A stretch of DNA of 35,520 nucleotides from Streptomyces thermodiastaticus. GTDB lineage: Bacteria; Actinomycetota; Actinomycetes; Streptomycetales; Streptomycetaceae. Positions 1 through 7,592 of this stretch are shown piece after piece. Each line of letters opens with the position of its first letter. Positions within the stretch are counted from its first letter, which is position 1. The stretch lies in the NCBI RefSeq assembly GCF_014656135.1, contig NZ_BNBV01000042.1:1-35520 (forward strand), in the 5' to 3' direction. Position numbers and translations under genes: made by a program. The notes beneath the pieces are model-generated. The model did not search any database. It saw only the letters and a program-made list of their open reading frames with translations, and was not told where the DNA came from.

Positions 1-175
1 CACGGTCAACCGCGCGCCGGCCCGGGCCCGGGCACCCGTCGAGCGAGGCATGGCACGGCTGAAGTTCCTGGCGGATCTTCCGCAGAGCCCGGTGCAGCCC
101 CAACCGCATGACGTCAATCGCCGCAGCCGTCCTCACACTGGAGAGGCGACGCTGAAAAAGCTCATTGACAGCCAT
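1..175 (-). CDS. Possible partial protein, runs off the left edge
   Basis: This minus-strand frame stays open from an ATG at 175 to the window edge, about 58 codons. It is also open upstream to an in-frame ATG at 301. The translation begins MAVNELFQRRLSSV and continues as a basic, probably helical segment (LGLHRALRKIRQEL). It would be divergent from the WD40 gene that starts at 300, and starting at 175 would leave about 120 bases for a shared promoter region. I do not recognise the family. Stop-free frames are common by chance in such GC-rich DNA, so this is only a candidate. Confidence 0.3.
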   Translation of the reverse strand, partial: MAVNELFQRRLSSVRTAAAIDVMRLGLHRALRKIRQELQPCHASLDGCPGPGRRAVDR

Positions 176-299
176 GCCTGTGTTCTCGGCAGTCTCAACA
201 ACTGCGAGTTGCGAAGGGGCTTCCTCTCCCGCAGTCGTGTGGGCTGGCTCGTCCGAATCAGGACTACACGAATGCGCAACAGATGGTGAACATGAGTGC

Positions 300-1733
300 A
301 TGGGGGATGTGGCCGGCCTTTCAGGGCTGAGGCGATCGTTGGTGGTCCTGAGCGTGCTCGCCGCCCTTGCGGCGGGGAGTACGGCGTGTACAGCTGAGGA
401 CGGGAAGCCACCCGATGCCCGCCCCTCCGCGGTACGCGTCGATCGGCGTAGCGTCGGCGAGCGGCTCGCGAAGGAGTCGCTGCGGTTGGCCGATACAGAT
501 CCGCGCCTGTCCATGGCGTTCGCGTTGGAGGCCGCGGAACTGACCCAAAGCCCCCAGGTGGCCGCCGCACTGAACAGGTTGCGCAAACCTCACCGCATCA
601 TGTCTTTCAAGATCGGTTCGTCACCCGTACAAGCCCTGCGTCTCGGGGGTGAGAGGCGCTTCCTCATCGGTGGCGACACGAGCGGGGAAGTGCGGGTCTG
701 GGACGCCTATAACGGTCGCACCCGCTTGTCGGCACGGGTGCAAGGCGCCGTGACCGAAGTGGCTCTGAGCTACGAAGCCGATCTTGCGGCGATCAGGAGC
801 GCGAGTGGCGAGGTGCGGGTGTGGGACCTCGGCACTGGGCGGCTGGTCCGCAGGTTCGAGAGCGTTTCCAGCCGCACCGGAGGGCTTGCCTTTGTGCCTA
901 CTCCGGAAGAGGAGCTGCTTGCTTTCAGTGGCCGTGACGGCACTGTTCAGCTGTGGACGACGAAGAAGTGGGACCGCAAGACAACGCTGGGGCCGGCAGG
1001 CGGTAGTGCGGATCTCAGCTGGTTCCTCGATGAACGTATGATGCCGGTGCTCGCTACGCTCTCCTTGCATGGAGATGTAGAAGCCTGGGACCTGGACAGC
1101 GGGCGTCGCCTCGGCATCGTCCGTGTGCCCGTCAACAGCGATGCTTCACAGGCTGAGTTCGTCTTGGACACCGAAGGTCATGGTGACGACACGGCCGTGG
1201 TCTCCGACGGAGTAACCACTTGGGTGATGTGGCTGAGAAGTGTGGTCAGCCGCGACTCCGTCACCTCTGATGTCGTGCCGTTGGGGCGTGATCTCGACCT
1301 GCCAACGCTTTACGGTTCACCTTTGGTCGCTGCAACGAACAAGCAGCGTGACACCATAACAGTGCTGCGGGTGGATCCGTTGAATCCACACACGATCCAT
1401 CGTCTTCTCCGTCGGCAGATCACTGCCCGTGGGACTCGAATATCGGCTTGGGCGGGTCGCGAACCGCAATTCGGCTACTGGGGGCCACAGCCGCCGCCAC
1501 GAGTGCCGGCGGCTGTGGCGTTCGCCGACGGCTCCGTCGCGCTGTGGGACCTTCTGCAGGAAAAATCCCCGCTGCCTGCAAGCAAGAAGGCGATCCAGGA
1601 TGAACTTGTCCAGCTGTGCTCCGGGACTCCGGTTGTGCTCTCCCCGGAAGAGTGGAAGAAGCTGATTCCTGAGCTGCCGTACTCCCCTGCCTGCGTCGAG
1701 GTCTTCAAGGAACTCGAAGGAGCGCACGATTGA
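300..1733 (+). CDS. WD40-repeat (beta-propeller) protein with lipoprotein-like N-terminus
   Basis: The 477-residue product has a hydrophobic N-terminal segment (about residues 11-29) ending in STAC with Cys30, a weak lipobox, so it may be a lipoprotein or a signal-anchored protein. Residues about 50-95 form a helical stretch (ERLAKESLRLADTDPRLSMA) like the linker that precedes the propeller in large Streptomyces STAND/NACHT-WD40 proteins. Recognisable WD repeat ends follow: GEVRVWD near 129 and 170, GTVQLWT near 214, GDVEAWD near 258 and GSVALWD near 411; the blades between are degenerate. There is no ATPase or effector domain. A longer frame opens at 165, but ATG 300 puts the signal segment at the N-terminus. 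The stop overlaps the TTG start of the next gene. Role unknown; probably a surface or membrane-associated binding scaffold. Confidence 0.75.
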   Translation: MGDVAGLSGLRRSLVVLSVLAALAAGSTACTAEDGKPPDARPSAVRVDRRSVGERLAKESLRLADTDPRLSMAFALEAAELTQSPQVAAALNRLRKPHRIMSFKIGSSPVQALRLGGERRFLIGGDTSGEVRVWDAYNGRTRLSARVQGAVTEVALSYEADLAAIRSASGEVRVWDLGTGRLVRRFESVSSRTGGLAFVPTPEEELLAFSGRDGTVQLWTTKKWDRKTTLGPAGGSADLSWFLDERMMPVLATLSLHGDVEAWDLDSGRRLGIVRVPVNSDASQAEFVLDTEGHGDDTAVVSDGVTTWVMWLRSVVSRDSVTSDVVPLGRDLDLPTLYGSPLVAATNKQRDTITVLRVDPLNPHTIHRLLRRQITARGTRISAWAGREPQFGYWGPQPPPRVPAAVAFADGSVALWDLLQEKSPLPASKKAIQDELVQLCSGTPVVLSPEEWKKLIPELPYSPACVEVFKELEGAHD

Positions 1734-2584
1734 GCATGCCTGGTGAAGATGAGCCTGTGCCCGCAGGGGAGTCTCGCGTTCGCCGGATCGCCCGTCGACT
1801 GCAGTTCCGGTGGAGCCGCACGCGGCCATGGATGGCACGGCTGCGCCGCAACGGACCAAGCGCCAGGGTGGTGGGCTGGGCGACCGTCCTCAGTCTGGGC
1901 GTCGCCGTGGTCTTCGGTGTTCTGTCCCTTGTGGAGGACGAGGAAGACAGAGGGGAGAAGGACGAGTTCAGTGTGCTCGAACTCTCGGCCGGGCAGTCGC
2001 GGCCGACCAAGACGACGAAGGTGGACGAGGCCACCGGCGGGCGCTATGTGTCCGAAGAAGAGGCCACGACCCTGTACGTGTACCTGAGCAACAACACGGA
2101 CGACCTTTTGGTGTTCCGGGGTATCAAGGTGAAAACCAAAAGATTCATAGAGGTGAGCGACTGTGTCCTAGGCGTCGGTGGCCCGGTTCAGATAACGGCA
2201 GGATATGACATCGACCTCCCGAAGCAAGGAAAAAGCGCGAACAAGTCGATTCTTTATCAGCTGCGCCCCAGGCAGGCAGAGGGTATCTCGATCACGCTCG
2301 GGACGGAGGCGGAGGAGGACGGTATCTACGAGCTTGAGATCTTCCTGCTGGGTGGAAGCGAATACCGCAAGGTGGGTGAAGTGATAGCTTTCTCGTATCC
2401 GGGGCTGGAGAAGCTCTACCCACGCGATCTCGCGACGCTGCCGCTCCATGACTTCCCGAACGCCTCCTGTGTCCGTCGGCTGGACCGGACGCTGACCGAC
2501 TTCATCGCTCAACACGACTCGGTCCCCAAAGAGGTACGCACCCTGCAGAAGGGTGTGCACATGACTGCCGAAGAACTCGGCTGA
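1730..2584 (+). CDS. Hypothetical single-pass membrane protein, partner of the WD40 gene
   Basis: The 284-residue product has a basic cytoplasmic N-terminus (about 1-45, many Arg), one transmembrane helix at about 46-68 (VVGWATVLSLGVAVVFGVLS) and a predicted outside domain of about 215 residues. That domain is rich in beta-forming stretches (LYVYLSNNTDDLLVF, GIYELEIFLLGG) with two Cys that could pair. The first start is a TTG at 1730, placed seven bases after GAAGGAG and overlapping the previous TGA. An ATG at 1736 is the alternative but lies farther from the ribosome site. The 1-base-level overlap implies translational coupling with the propeller protein, so the two probably act together at the membrane. 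Codons such as AAA, AGA and ATA are commoner here than in neighbours, suggesting accessory DNA. No family recognised. Confidence 0.75.
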   Translation: MSMPGEDEPVPAGESRVRRIARRLQFRWSRTRPWMARLRRNGPSARVVGWATVLSLGVAVVFGVLSLVEDEEDRGEKDEFSVLELSAGQSRPTKTTKVDEATGGRYVSEEEATTLYVYLSNNTDDLLVFRGIKVKTKRFIEVSDCVLGVGGPVQITAGYDIDLPKQGKSANKSILYQLRPRQAEGISITLGTEAEEDGIYELEIFLLGGSEYRKVGEVIAFSYPGLEKLYPRDLATLPLHDFPNASCVRRLDRTLTDFIAQHDSVPKEVRTLQKGVHMTAEELG

Positions 2585-2613
2585 CATCTTGCCTCTGTGG
2601 TGAGGTGAAGCGG

Positions 2614-2629
2614 CCGCTGGCGACAGCGG
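2614..2629 (+). terminator. Small hairpin after the membrane-protein gene
   Basis: CCGCTG and CAGCGG form a 6-bp stem closed by the GNRA-type tetraloop GCGA, 30 bases after the stop codon. There is no T-run, as is common for Streptomyces terminators. The short stem makes this tentative. Confidence 0.35.
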
Positions 2630-2785
2630 GTGGCTGAGATGAAGCCGAGGAAGGCTGGAGGGCGAGTCCGTGCCCCTGAGGGCCGCCGGCCACGAGGTCC
2701 CGCCCCCGCCCGGCCGTCGATCGTGACGAGGGTTACTGTGCCGCACCCCTTTACCGGTCTGCCTACCCGCCGGTACGTTGCTGTG

Positions 2786-2799
2786 AGCAAGCGCTTAGA
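2786..2799. promoter_or_regulatory. Candidate repressor operator upstream of the acyl-CoA dehydrogenase
   Basis: AGCAAGCGCTTAGA contains the perfect 8-bp palindrome AAGCGCTT and lies 43 bases upstream of the GTG start. It partly matches the KstR2-type TetR consensus AnCAAGnnCTTGnT known from actinobacterial acyl-CoA catabolism (left half perfect, right half CTT only). A LacI-type site with the same core is the other reading. No regulator gene is adjacent. Confidence 0.4.
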
Positions 2800-2841
2800 C
2801 AGCCAGCCGGCGGTCCGGTCGAGGTACGTGGAGGTGGCGGC

Positions 2842-3999
2842 GTGCGCCGTACGGTGTTCAACGAGGATCACGAGGCGTTCCGGGAAACCCTGCGCGCCTT
2901 CATCGAGGCCGAGGTCGTGCCGGTGTACGACGAGTGGTTCGCCGAGGGCATCGTGCCCCGCGAGTTCTACTACAAGCTCGCCGAGCTGGGCCTGTTCGGC
3001 ATCAACGTGCCCGAGGAGTACGGCGGGGCCGGCCTGGAGACGCACAAGTTCGAGGCCGTCCAGTACGAGGAGACCGCCCGCGCGGGCGTGACCTTCGGCG
3101 GCTCCGGCGTGCACGTGCTGCTCGCGCTGCCGTACATCAAGATGCTCGCCACCGAGGAGCAGAAGCGGCGCTACCTGCCCAAGTTCGTCTCCGGCGAGGA
3201 GATGTGGGCCATCGCCATGACCGAGCCGGGCACGGGTTCGGACCTGGCCGGCATGAAGACCACCGCCAAGCTCTCCGAGGACGGCACGCACTACGTCCTC
3301 AACGGCGCCAAGACCTTCATCACCGGCGGTGTGCACGCCGACCGGGTCATCGTCTGCGCCCGGACCTCCCCGCCCACCGCCGAGGACCGCCGCCACGGCA
3401 TCTCCCTGTTCGCCGTGGACACCAAGTCCGAGGGTTACACCGTGGGCCGCAAGCTGGACAAGCTGGGCCTGCGCACCTCGGACACCGCCGAGCTGTCGTT
3501 CGTGGACGTCAAGGTGCCCGTCGAGGACCTGCTCGGCGAGGAGAACCAGGGCTTCTACTACCTCGGCAAGAACCTGCCCTCCGAGCGGTGGGGCATCGCC
3601 TACGGCGCCTACGCGCAGGCCAAGGCCGCGATCCGGTTCACCAAGCAGTACGTCCAGGAGCGCACCGTCTTCGGCAAGCCGGTCGCCCACTTCCAGAACA
3701 CCAAGTTCGAGCTGGCCGCCTGCCAGGCCGAGGTGGACGCGGCCGAGGCCGTCGCCGACCGCGCGCTGGAGGCCCTGGACGCCGGCGAGCTGACGCCCGC
3801 CGAGGCCGCCTCCGCCAAGCTGTTCTGCACCGAGGTCGCGCACCGGGTGATCGACCGGTGCCTGCAGCTGCACGGCGGCTACGGCTACATGAACGAGTAC
3901 CCGATCGCCCGCCTGTACGCGGACAACCGCGTGAACCGCATCTACGGCGGCACCAGCGAGATCATGAAGACGATCATCGCCAAGGACATGGGTCTGTAG
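2842..3999 (+). CDS. Acyl-CoA dehydrogenase
   Basis: This 385-residue flavoprotein has the usual acyl-CoA dehydrogenase length and order: helical N-domain, middle beta-domain with the FAD/substrate signature AMTEPGTGSDLAG, and helical C-domain ending CLQLHGGYGYMNEYPIARLY and YGGTSEIM. It should oxidise an acyl-CoA to the trans-2-enoyl-CoA with FAD, passing electrons to ETF. The position that carries the catalytic Glu in short- and medium-chain enzymes (YEGT) is Gly369 here. Glu248 in LPSER sits where long-chain and isovaleryl-type enzymes keep their base, so it is the likely catalytic residue. GTG is chosen because GGAGGTGG lies five bases upstream. The thioesterase follows after 62 bases, probably in one transcript. 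Chain-length preference cannot be read from the sequence. Confidence 0.95.
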   Translation: MRRTVFNEDHEAFRETLRAFIEAEVVPVYDEWFAEGIVPREFYYKLAELGLFGINVPEEYGGAGLETHKFEAVQYEETARAGVTFGGSGVHVLLALPYIKMLATEEQKRRYLPKFVSGEEMWAIAMTEPGTGSDLAGMKTTAKLSEDGTHYVLNGAKTFITGGVHADRVIVCARTSPPTAEDRRHGISLFAVDTKSEGYTVGRKLDKLGLRTSDTAELSFVDVKVPVEDLLGEENQGFYYLGKNLPSERWGIAYGAYAQAKAAIRFTKQYVQERTVFGKPVAHFQNTKFELAACQAEVDAAEAVADRALEALDAGELTPAEAASAKLFCTEVAHRVIDRCLQLHGGYGYMNEYPIARLYADNRVNRIYGGTSEIMKTIIAKDMGL

Positions 4000-4061
4000 G
4001 GCCGGGCCAGGGCCGCGCGCCCGTGATCCGGACGAACGTCGGTGCAGGAAACGGCCGGTAC

Positions 4062-4934
4062 ATGAGTCAGGCACTTCGGTCACTGCTCGATCTGCTCGAC
4101 CTGGAGCGGATCGAGCAGGACATCTTCCGCGGCAGCTCCCGCCCGGCGGTCGTGCCGCGGGTGTTCGGCGGGCAGGTCGCCGCGCAGGCCATGGTCGCCG
4201 CGGGGCGCACGGTCCCCGCCGACCGGTTCGCGCACTCGCTGCACGCCTATTTCCTGCGCCCCGGAGACCCGGGCGCGCCCATCGTCTACACCGTCGACCG
4301 CATCCGTGACGGCCGCTCCTTCACCACCCGCCGGGTGGTCGCGGTGCAGCACGGGCAGCCGGTCTTCCATCTGTCGGCGTCGTTCCAGGTGTACGAGGAG
4401 GGCCTGGACCACCAGGCCCCGATGCCGGCCGCCCCGGACCCGGAGACCCTGCCGACCTCCCCGGAGCGCCTGCGCGGCTACGGCCATCTCGCGCCGGAGG
4501 TGGTGGAACGTTTCCTGCGGGCACGGGAGGCGGTCGATCTGCGGTACGTCGACGAGCCGCCGTACGGGCGGTTCGGCGAGCCGCGCGAGCCGCGCTCGCA
4601 GGTGTGGTTCCGCACCAACGGCAAGCTCGACGACGACCCGCTGCTCCACGTGGTCCTCGCCACCTACGTCTCCGACATGACCCTGCTGGACTCCGTGCTG
4701 CTCGCGCACGGGCGCGGCGGCTGGGCGGTCGGGGACGTGGTCGGGGCCTCGCTGGACCACGCGATGTGGTTCCACCGTCCGTTCCGCGCCGACGAGTGGC
4801 TGCTGTACGACCAGCAGTCGCCCTCCGCGTCCGGCGGGCGGGGCCTGGGCCAGGCCCGGATCTACACCCAGGACGGGCGGCTGGCGATCTCGGTGATCCA
4901 GGAGGGCGTGGTCCGCGTCCCCCGGCAGCGCTGA
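4062..4934 (+). CDS. tesB: Acyl-CoA thioesterase II (TesB family)
   Basis: The 290-residue product is a double-hotdog TesB-type thioesterase that hydrolyses acyl-CoA to free fatty acid and CoA. The length matches the family. By position, Asp205 (SDMTLLDS), Ser230 (SLDHAMWFH) and Gln280 (VIQEG) correspond to the Asp-Thr/Ser-Gln active site of E. coli TesB. ATG 4062 follows AGGAAA by about 12 bases, a weak ribosome site, but it gives the normal N-terminus (SLLDLLDLERIEQDIFRG). The gene follows the acyl-CoA dehydrogenase on the same strand, which fits a joint role in acyl-CoA turnover. Its stop codon lies in a hairpin shared with the convergent neighbour. Confidence 0.93.
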   Translation: MSQALRSLLDLLDLERIEQDIFRGSSRPAVVPRVFGGQVAAQAMVAAGRTVPADRFAHSLHAYFLRPGDPGAPIVYTVDRIRDGRSFTTRRVVAVQHGQPVFHLSASFQVYEEGLDHQAPMPAAPDPETLPTSPERLRGYGHLAPEVVERFLRAREAVDLRYVDEPPYGRFGEPREPRSQVWFRTNGKLDDDPLLHVVLATYVSDMTLLDSVLLAHGRGGWAVGDVVGASLDHAMWFHRPFRADEWLLYDQQSPSASGGRGLGQARIYTQDGRLAISVIQEGVVRVPRQR

Positions 4935-4948
4935 GCAGCCGTGCTCAG
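4931..4948. terminator. Bidirectional hairpin holding both convergent stop codons
   Basis: CTGAGCA (4931-4937) and TGCTCAG (4942-4948) pair perfectly over 7 bp around the loop GCCG. The TGA of tesB (4932-4934) and the TGA of the opposite gene (TCA at 4945-4947) are opposite each other in the stem. The only gap between the genes is this 10-base interval, so the hairpin is the likely shared terminator. Confidence 0.55.
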
Positions 4949-5742
4949 ACCAGCCCCGCCTGGTCGAGCAGATACGCCGTCATCGGGTCGTAGTAGCGGG
5001 GGCTGGCCACATGGTCGTCGAGCGGCACCGTCACCTGGACGGTGCCCTCGGCCTCCGCGAGGAACAGCGCCGGGTCGTTGCAGTCGGCGTAGCCGACGCT
5101 GTCCACGCCGTACTGTCCGGCGCAGCCCGCCCAGCCGTGGTCGGCGACCACCAGGTCCGGCAGCGGGCGGCCCGCACGCTGCAGTCCGGTGAGGATCGCG
5201 CGCATCGGCTCACCGGAGTGGGTGTGCCACAGCGAGGCGCCGTGCTCCAGGACCGCCACGTCGGCGAACTGCACCACGTAGCCCTCGTCGGTCTGCAGAT
5301 GGTCGGGGATGACGACGATCTCGCAGCCGGCGGCGCGCAGCGCGGCGGCCGTGGCGCGGTGCACGTCGAGCAGGCCGCCGGGGTGGCCGGTGGCCAGCAG
5401 CACCCGCTGCCCGCCCTCGGCGGCCTTGCGCAGCCGGCCGGCCATCCGCTCCAGGGCGGCCACGGTCAGCTCCGGGTCGATGGTGTCCTGGCCGTGCCGG
5501 TGCTCCGGGTCGTCGCTGACCCCCACCCGCTCGGCCATCACCGCGAGCACGTCCTGCTCGTCGCTCCACCGGTCGCCGAGTTCCAGGCCCAGCCAGTAGT
5601 TCCGGTCCCCGTTGGCCAGCGCGCGGTAGTGGGCGAGGTTGTTCTCGCGCGGCGTGGCGACCCTCCCGGCGATACGGGTCCGCACGAGGTGGTCGATGAG
5701 CGCGTCACGGCTGGGTGTCCCGGATATCGGCATGGTCCCCAT
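4945..5742 (-). CDS. Conserved phosphatase-like protein
   Basis: The 265-residue soluble protein resembles a Streptomyces family usually annotated simply as phosphatase; I recall no experimental proof of that activity. Visible features are an alternating alpha/beta pattern with VLLATGHPGGLLDVH near the middle, VVIPDHL, LVVADHGWAG and a C-terminal VPLDDHV segment. The several His and Asp in these turns could bind a metal. It has no signal peptide or membrane segment. The start may be ATG 5742 or ATG 5733; the second has GGGGA just upstream, the first gives a longer N-terminus by three residues. It lies 83 bases after the PucR gene on the same strand and converges on tesB. Function uncertain. 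Confidence 0.8.
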   Translation of the reverse strand: MGTMPISGTPSRDALIDHLVRTRIAGRVATPRENNLAHYRALANGDRNYWLGLELGDRWSDEQDVLAVMAERVGVSDDPEHRHGQDTIDPELTVAALERMAGRLRKAAEGGQRVLLATGHPGGLLDVHRATAAALRAAGCEIVVIPDHLQTDEGYVVQFADVAVLEHGASLWHTHSGEPMRAILTGLQRAGRPLPDLVVADHGWAGCAGQYGVDSVGYADCNDPALFLAEAEGTVQVTVPLDDHVASPRYYDPMTAYLLDQAGLV

Positions 5743-5772
5743 TGTGAGGCAGCGCCCCGTGCCCGTCCCGGC

Positions 5773-5791
5773 CGTCCCGGCGTCTGGGACG
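5773..5791 (-). terminator. Possible hairpin after the PucR gene
   Basis: CGTCCC and GGGACG form a 6-bp stem with a 7-base loop in the 83-base gap between the PucR gene and the phosphatase-like gene. It could end the PucR transcript or merely separate the two genes. Weak without a T-run. Confidence 0.3.
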
Positions 5792-5825
5792 CGTCTCACG
5801 CCCGCCGCCCGGGGCTCCGGATCCG

Positions 5826-7310
5826 TCAGACGTGCCGCAGGGCGAACCACAGCTCCATGCGGACGTCCGGGTCGTCCAGGTCCGCCTCCAGCAGGGCGGC
5901 GCAGCGGGCGATGCGCTGCCGGACGGTGTTGCGGTGCAGGCCGAGCGCGGCGGCGGTGCGGTCCCAGCCGCCGTGCAGGGACAGCCAGGTGCGCAGGGTC
6001 TCGGTCAGCGCGGGAGTGAGAGGGGACAGCAGCGCACGGGCGTGGGCCGCAGCCTGGCCGGCCGGCACCAGCCCGGTCAGGCCGTGGCCGAGGCCGCCGT
6101 GGGTCACCAGCGGGGTGCGGGTGGCGAGGGCGCGAGCCAGGGCGGCGGACGCCTGGGCGTCGGCGGCCGGCCAGTCCCGCGGCCCGACCGGGGAGCTGAC
6201 CCCCAGCGTCCAGCCCGGCAGCGCGCTCACCTCGCGTCCGGCGGGCACCAGGATGCGGACCACGCCGTCGGCGAGGTCGGTCAGCGGGGAGCCGAGCGCG
6301 GCCCCCAGCGCCGAGGCGGCCACCTCGTCGGCGGCCCGCGCGGCCGGGCGTGCGTGCACCACAACCCACCGGCCGGCGCCCAGCAGCGGTGCCACCTCCT
6401 CGGGGCCGGCCCCCAGCAGCAGCCGGACCAGCGCGGACGTCAGGGCCGGCCCGGTGCCGCCGCGGTGCCCGCCGGTCAGCAGGGACAGCAGCACCACGGC
6501 CACCGAGGCGATGGTGTGGTCGCCCGGGGCGCGGTGCGCGGAGGCGACGGCGAGCACGAGGCCCTCCCCGGCGCCGAGGGCGTAGGCGGACAGGTGCAGC
6601 CCGGCCACCGTGTCGGTGGCGGAGGACCGGGCCCGGCCGGTGACCGTGCGGGCCAGCGCGTCCAGCGCCTCCCGTACCGCCGGCGGATGCTGCGCGCGGC
6701 CCTCCTCGGTGATGCGGGTGCCGTCCGGTCCGTAGAGCACGGCGCGGCCGTCCAGGTGCCGGGCCAGCCGGCGCAGCACCGAGGGCACCGGGCCGGGGCG
6801 GGACGCGGCGGCCGCCAGCGACCGCACGGCCTCGGTGACCCGGCGCAGCTCGGCCAGCCGGGACTGCGCCATCAGCTGCCACACCGCGCGGGCCACCGCG
6901 GCGAACGTGGTGTGCGGCGGGACCTCGATCAGCGGCAGCCGGTGCCGGGCGCAGGCCTCCACCAGCGCCTCGGGCACCGTGTCGTGCACCGGGGTGACAC
7001 CGAAGCCGAGGGCCGCGCCGCCGGCCGCGGTGATCCGGGAGACGTAGGTGTCGAAGTACGGCGACCGGTCGTCGGCGACGGTCTCCCGCGGGATGTGCAG
7101 GCCCGCGGTCAGCAGCAGCTCGCCGCCGAGGAGGTACGGGTACGGGTCGGCCATCTCCGAGGCGTGCGCCCCGTGCAGGACGGCCTCCTCCGGGCCGGCG
7201 AGCGGCCGCAGCGCCAGGTCCTCGCGGGCGAGCAGCGCCGACAGCTCGACCGGCGGGGTCGGCGGGAGCGCGGGAAAGGGCGAGGCGGAGGGGGATCGCG
7301 GGTCCGGCAT
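5826..7310 (-). CDS. PucR-family transcriptional regulator
   Basis: The 494-residue product has the PucR layout: an N-terminal purine-catabolism domain (about 25-150, with YLLGGELLLTAG and the VPPHTTF turn), a variable middle domain, and a C-terminal PucR helix-turn-helix (HGGWDRTAAALGLHRNTVRQ) close to the end. Members control nitrogen-source catabolism, including purine and amine use. ATG 7310 is chosen because GGAGG lies about 10 bases upstream; a start at 7358 is possible but lacks one. The gene is divergent from an agmatinase-family gene across 282 bases, so this regulator probably controls it. The inducer is not known. The first ~25 residues are Pro/Ser-rich and look disordered. Confidence 0.9.
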   Translation of the reverse strand: MPDPRSPSASPFPALPPTPPVELSALLAREDLALRPLAGPEEAVLHGAHASEMADPYPYLLGGELLLTAGLHIPRETVADDRSPYFDTYVSRITAAGGAALGFGVTPVHDTVPEALVEACARHRLPLIEVPPHTTFAAVARAVWQLMAQSRLAELRRVTEAVRSLAAAASRPGPVPSVLRRLARHLDGRAVLYGPDGTRITEEGRAQHPPAVREALDALARTVTGRARSSATDTVAGLHLSAYALGAGEGLVLAVASAHRAPGDHTIASVAVVLLSLLTGGHRGGTGPALTSALVRLLLGAGPEEVAPLLGAGRWVVVHARPAARAADEVAASALGAALGSPLTDLADGVVRILVPAGREVSALPGWTLGVSSPVGPRDWPAADAQASAALARALATRTPLVTHGGLGHGLTGLVPAGQAAAHARALLSPLTPALTETLRTWLSLHGGWDRTAAALGLHRNTVRQRIARCAALLEADLDDPDVRMELWFALRHV

Positions 7311-7358
7311 CTGTGCACTTCCTCCCGTCCGGCGCCGGGGAATGGAGGAAACGTACAC

Positions 7359-7387
7359 TTCGCAGCGGCTGTCCGGTCACCTAGTGT
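7359..7387 (+). promoter_or_regulatory. Candidate promoter of the ureohydrolase gene
   Basis: TTCGCA (7359-7364) and TAGTGT (7382-7387) are separated by 17 bases and resemble a housekeeping Streptomyces promoter. A start near 7394 would leave an untranslated leader of about 200 bases. Read by eye only. Confidence 0.3.
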
Positions 7388-7393
7388 CGATCC

Positions 7394-7592
7394 GGACCGG
7401 CTTCGAGACAGGGCCCGGACGTCCTCGCCCGGCGCTGCCGGCTCCGGTCCGGGCAGGGCCGGCCTGCGCACAAGAACGCCAGGGTTCCCGGCCGCCGGCT
7501 GCGCGGTGACCCCGGCGCACCGGCAGAACGCATCCGTACCGCCAGGAGACGAACACGCCACGCGCGACCGAGCGCGGGAAAGAAGGCATGGC
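7394..7592 (+). promoter_or_regulatory. Long GC-rich leader of the ureohydrolase gene, possible structured RNA
   Basis: If the promoter at 7359-7387 is used, this about 200-base leader precedes the ureohydrolase. It can form several strong stems; for example CCCGGAC (7414-7420) can pair with GTCCGGG (7447-7453). The ordered blocks CCGGACG (7415), GGCG (7431), CCGGTC (7444), ACAAGA (7470) and ACGCC (7476) recall the guanidine-III riboswitch core, but spacing is looser than in the known example, so this is a hypothesis only. Confidence 0.2.

Noticed and set aside
2509..4083. Long minus-strand open frame opposite the acyl-CoA dehydrogenase
   Set aside because: It is the antisense of a clear acyl-CoA dehydrogenase, is rich in Gly, Val, Leu and His and shows no family motif.
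7476..7560. Guanidine-I (ykkC) riboswitch, because of CCAGGGTTCC near 7479
   Set aside because: Only this short block matches; the other conserved blocks, such as GGTCCGAGAG and the GGGA...GCCCGGGAGA part, are absent.
5832..7592. Plus-strand frame continuous with the ureohydrolase, suggesting a fusion
   Set aside because: This stretch is the antisense of the PucR gene, and the ureohydrolase has a proper start at 7593.
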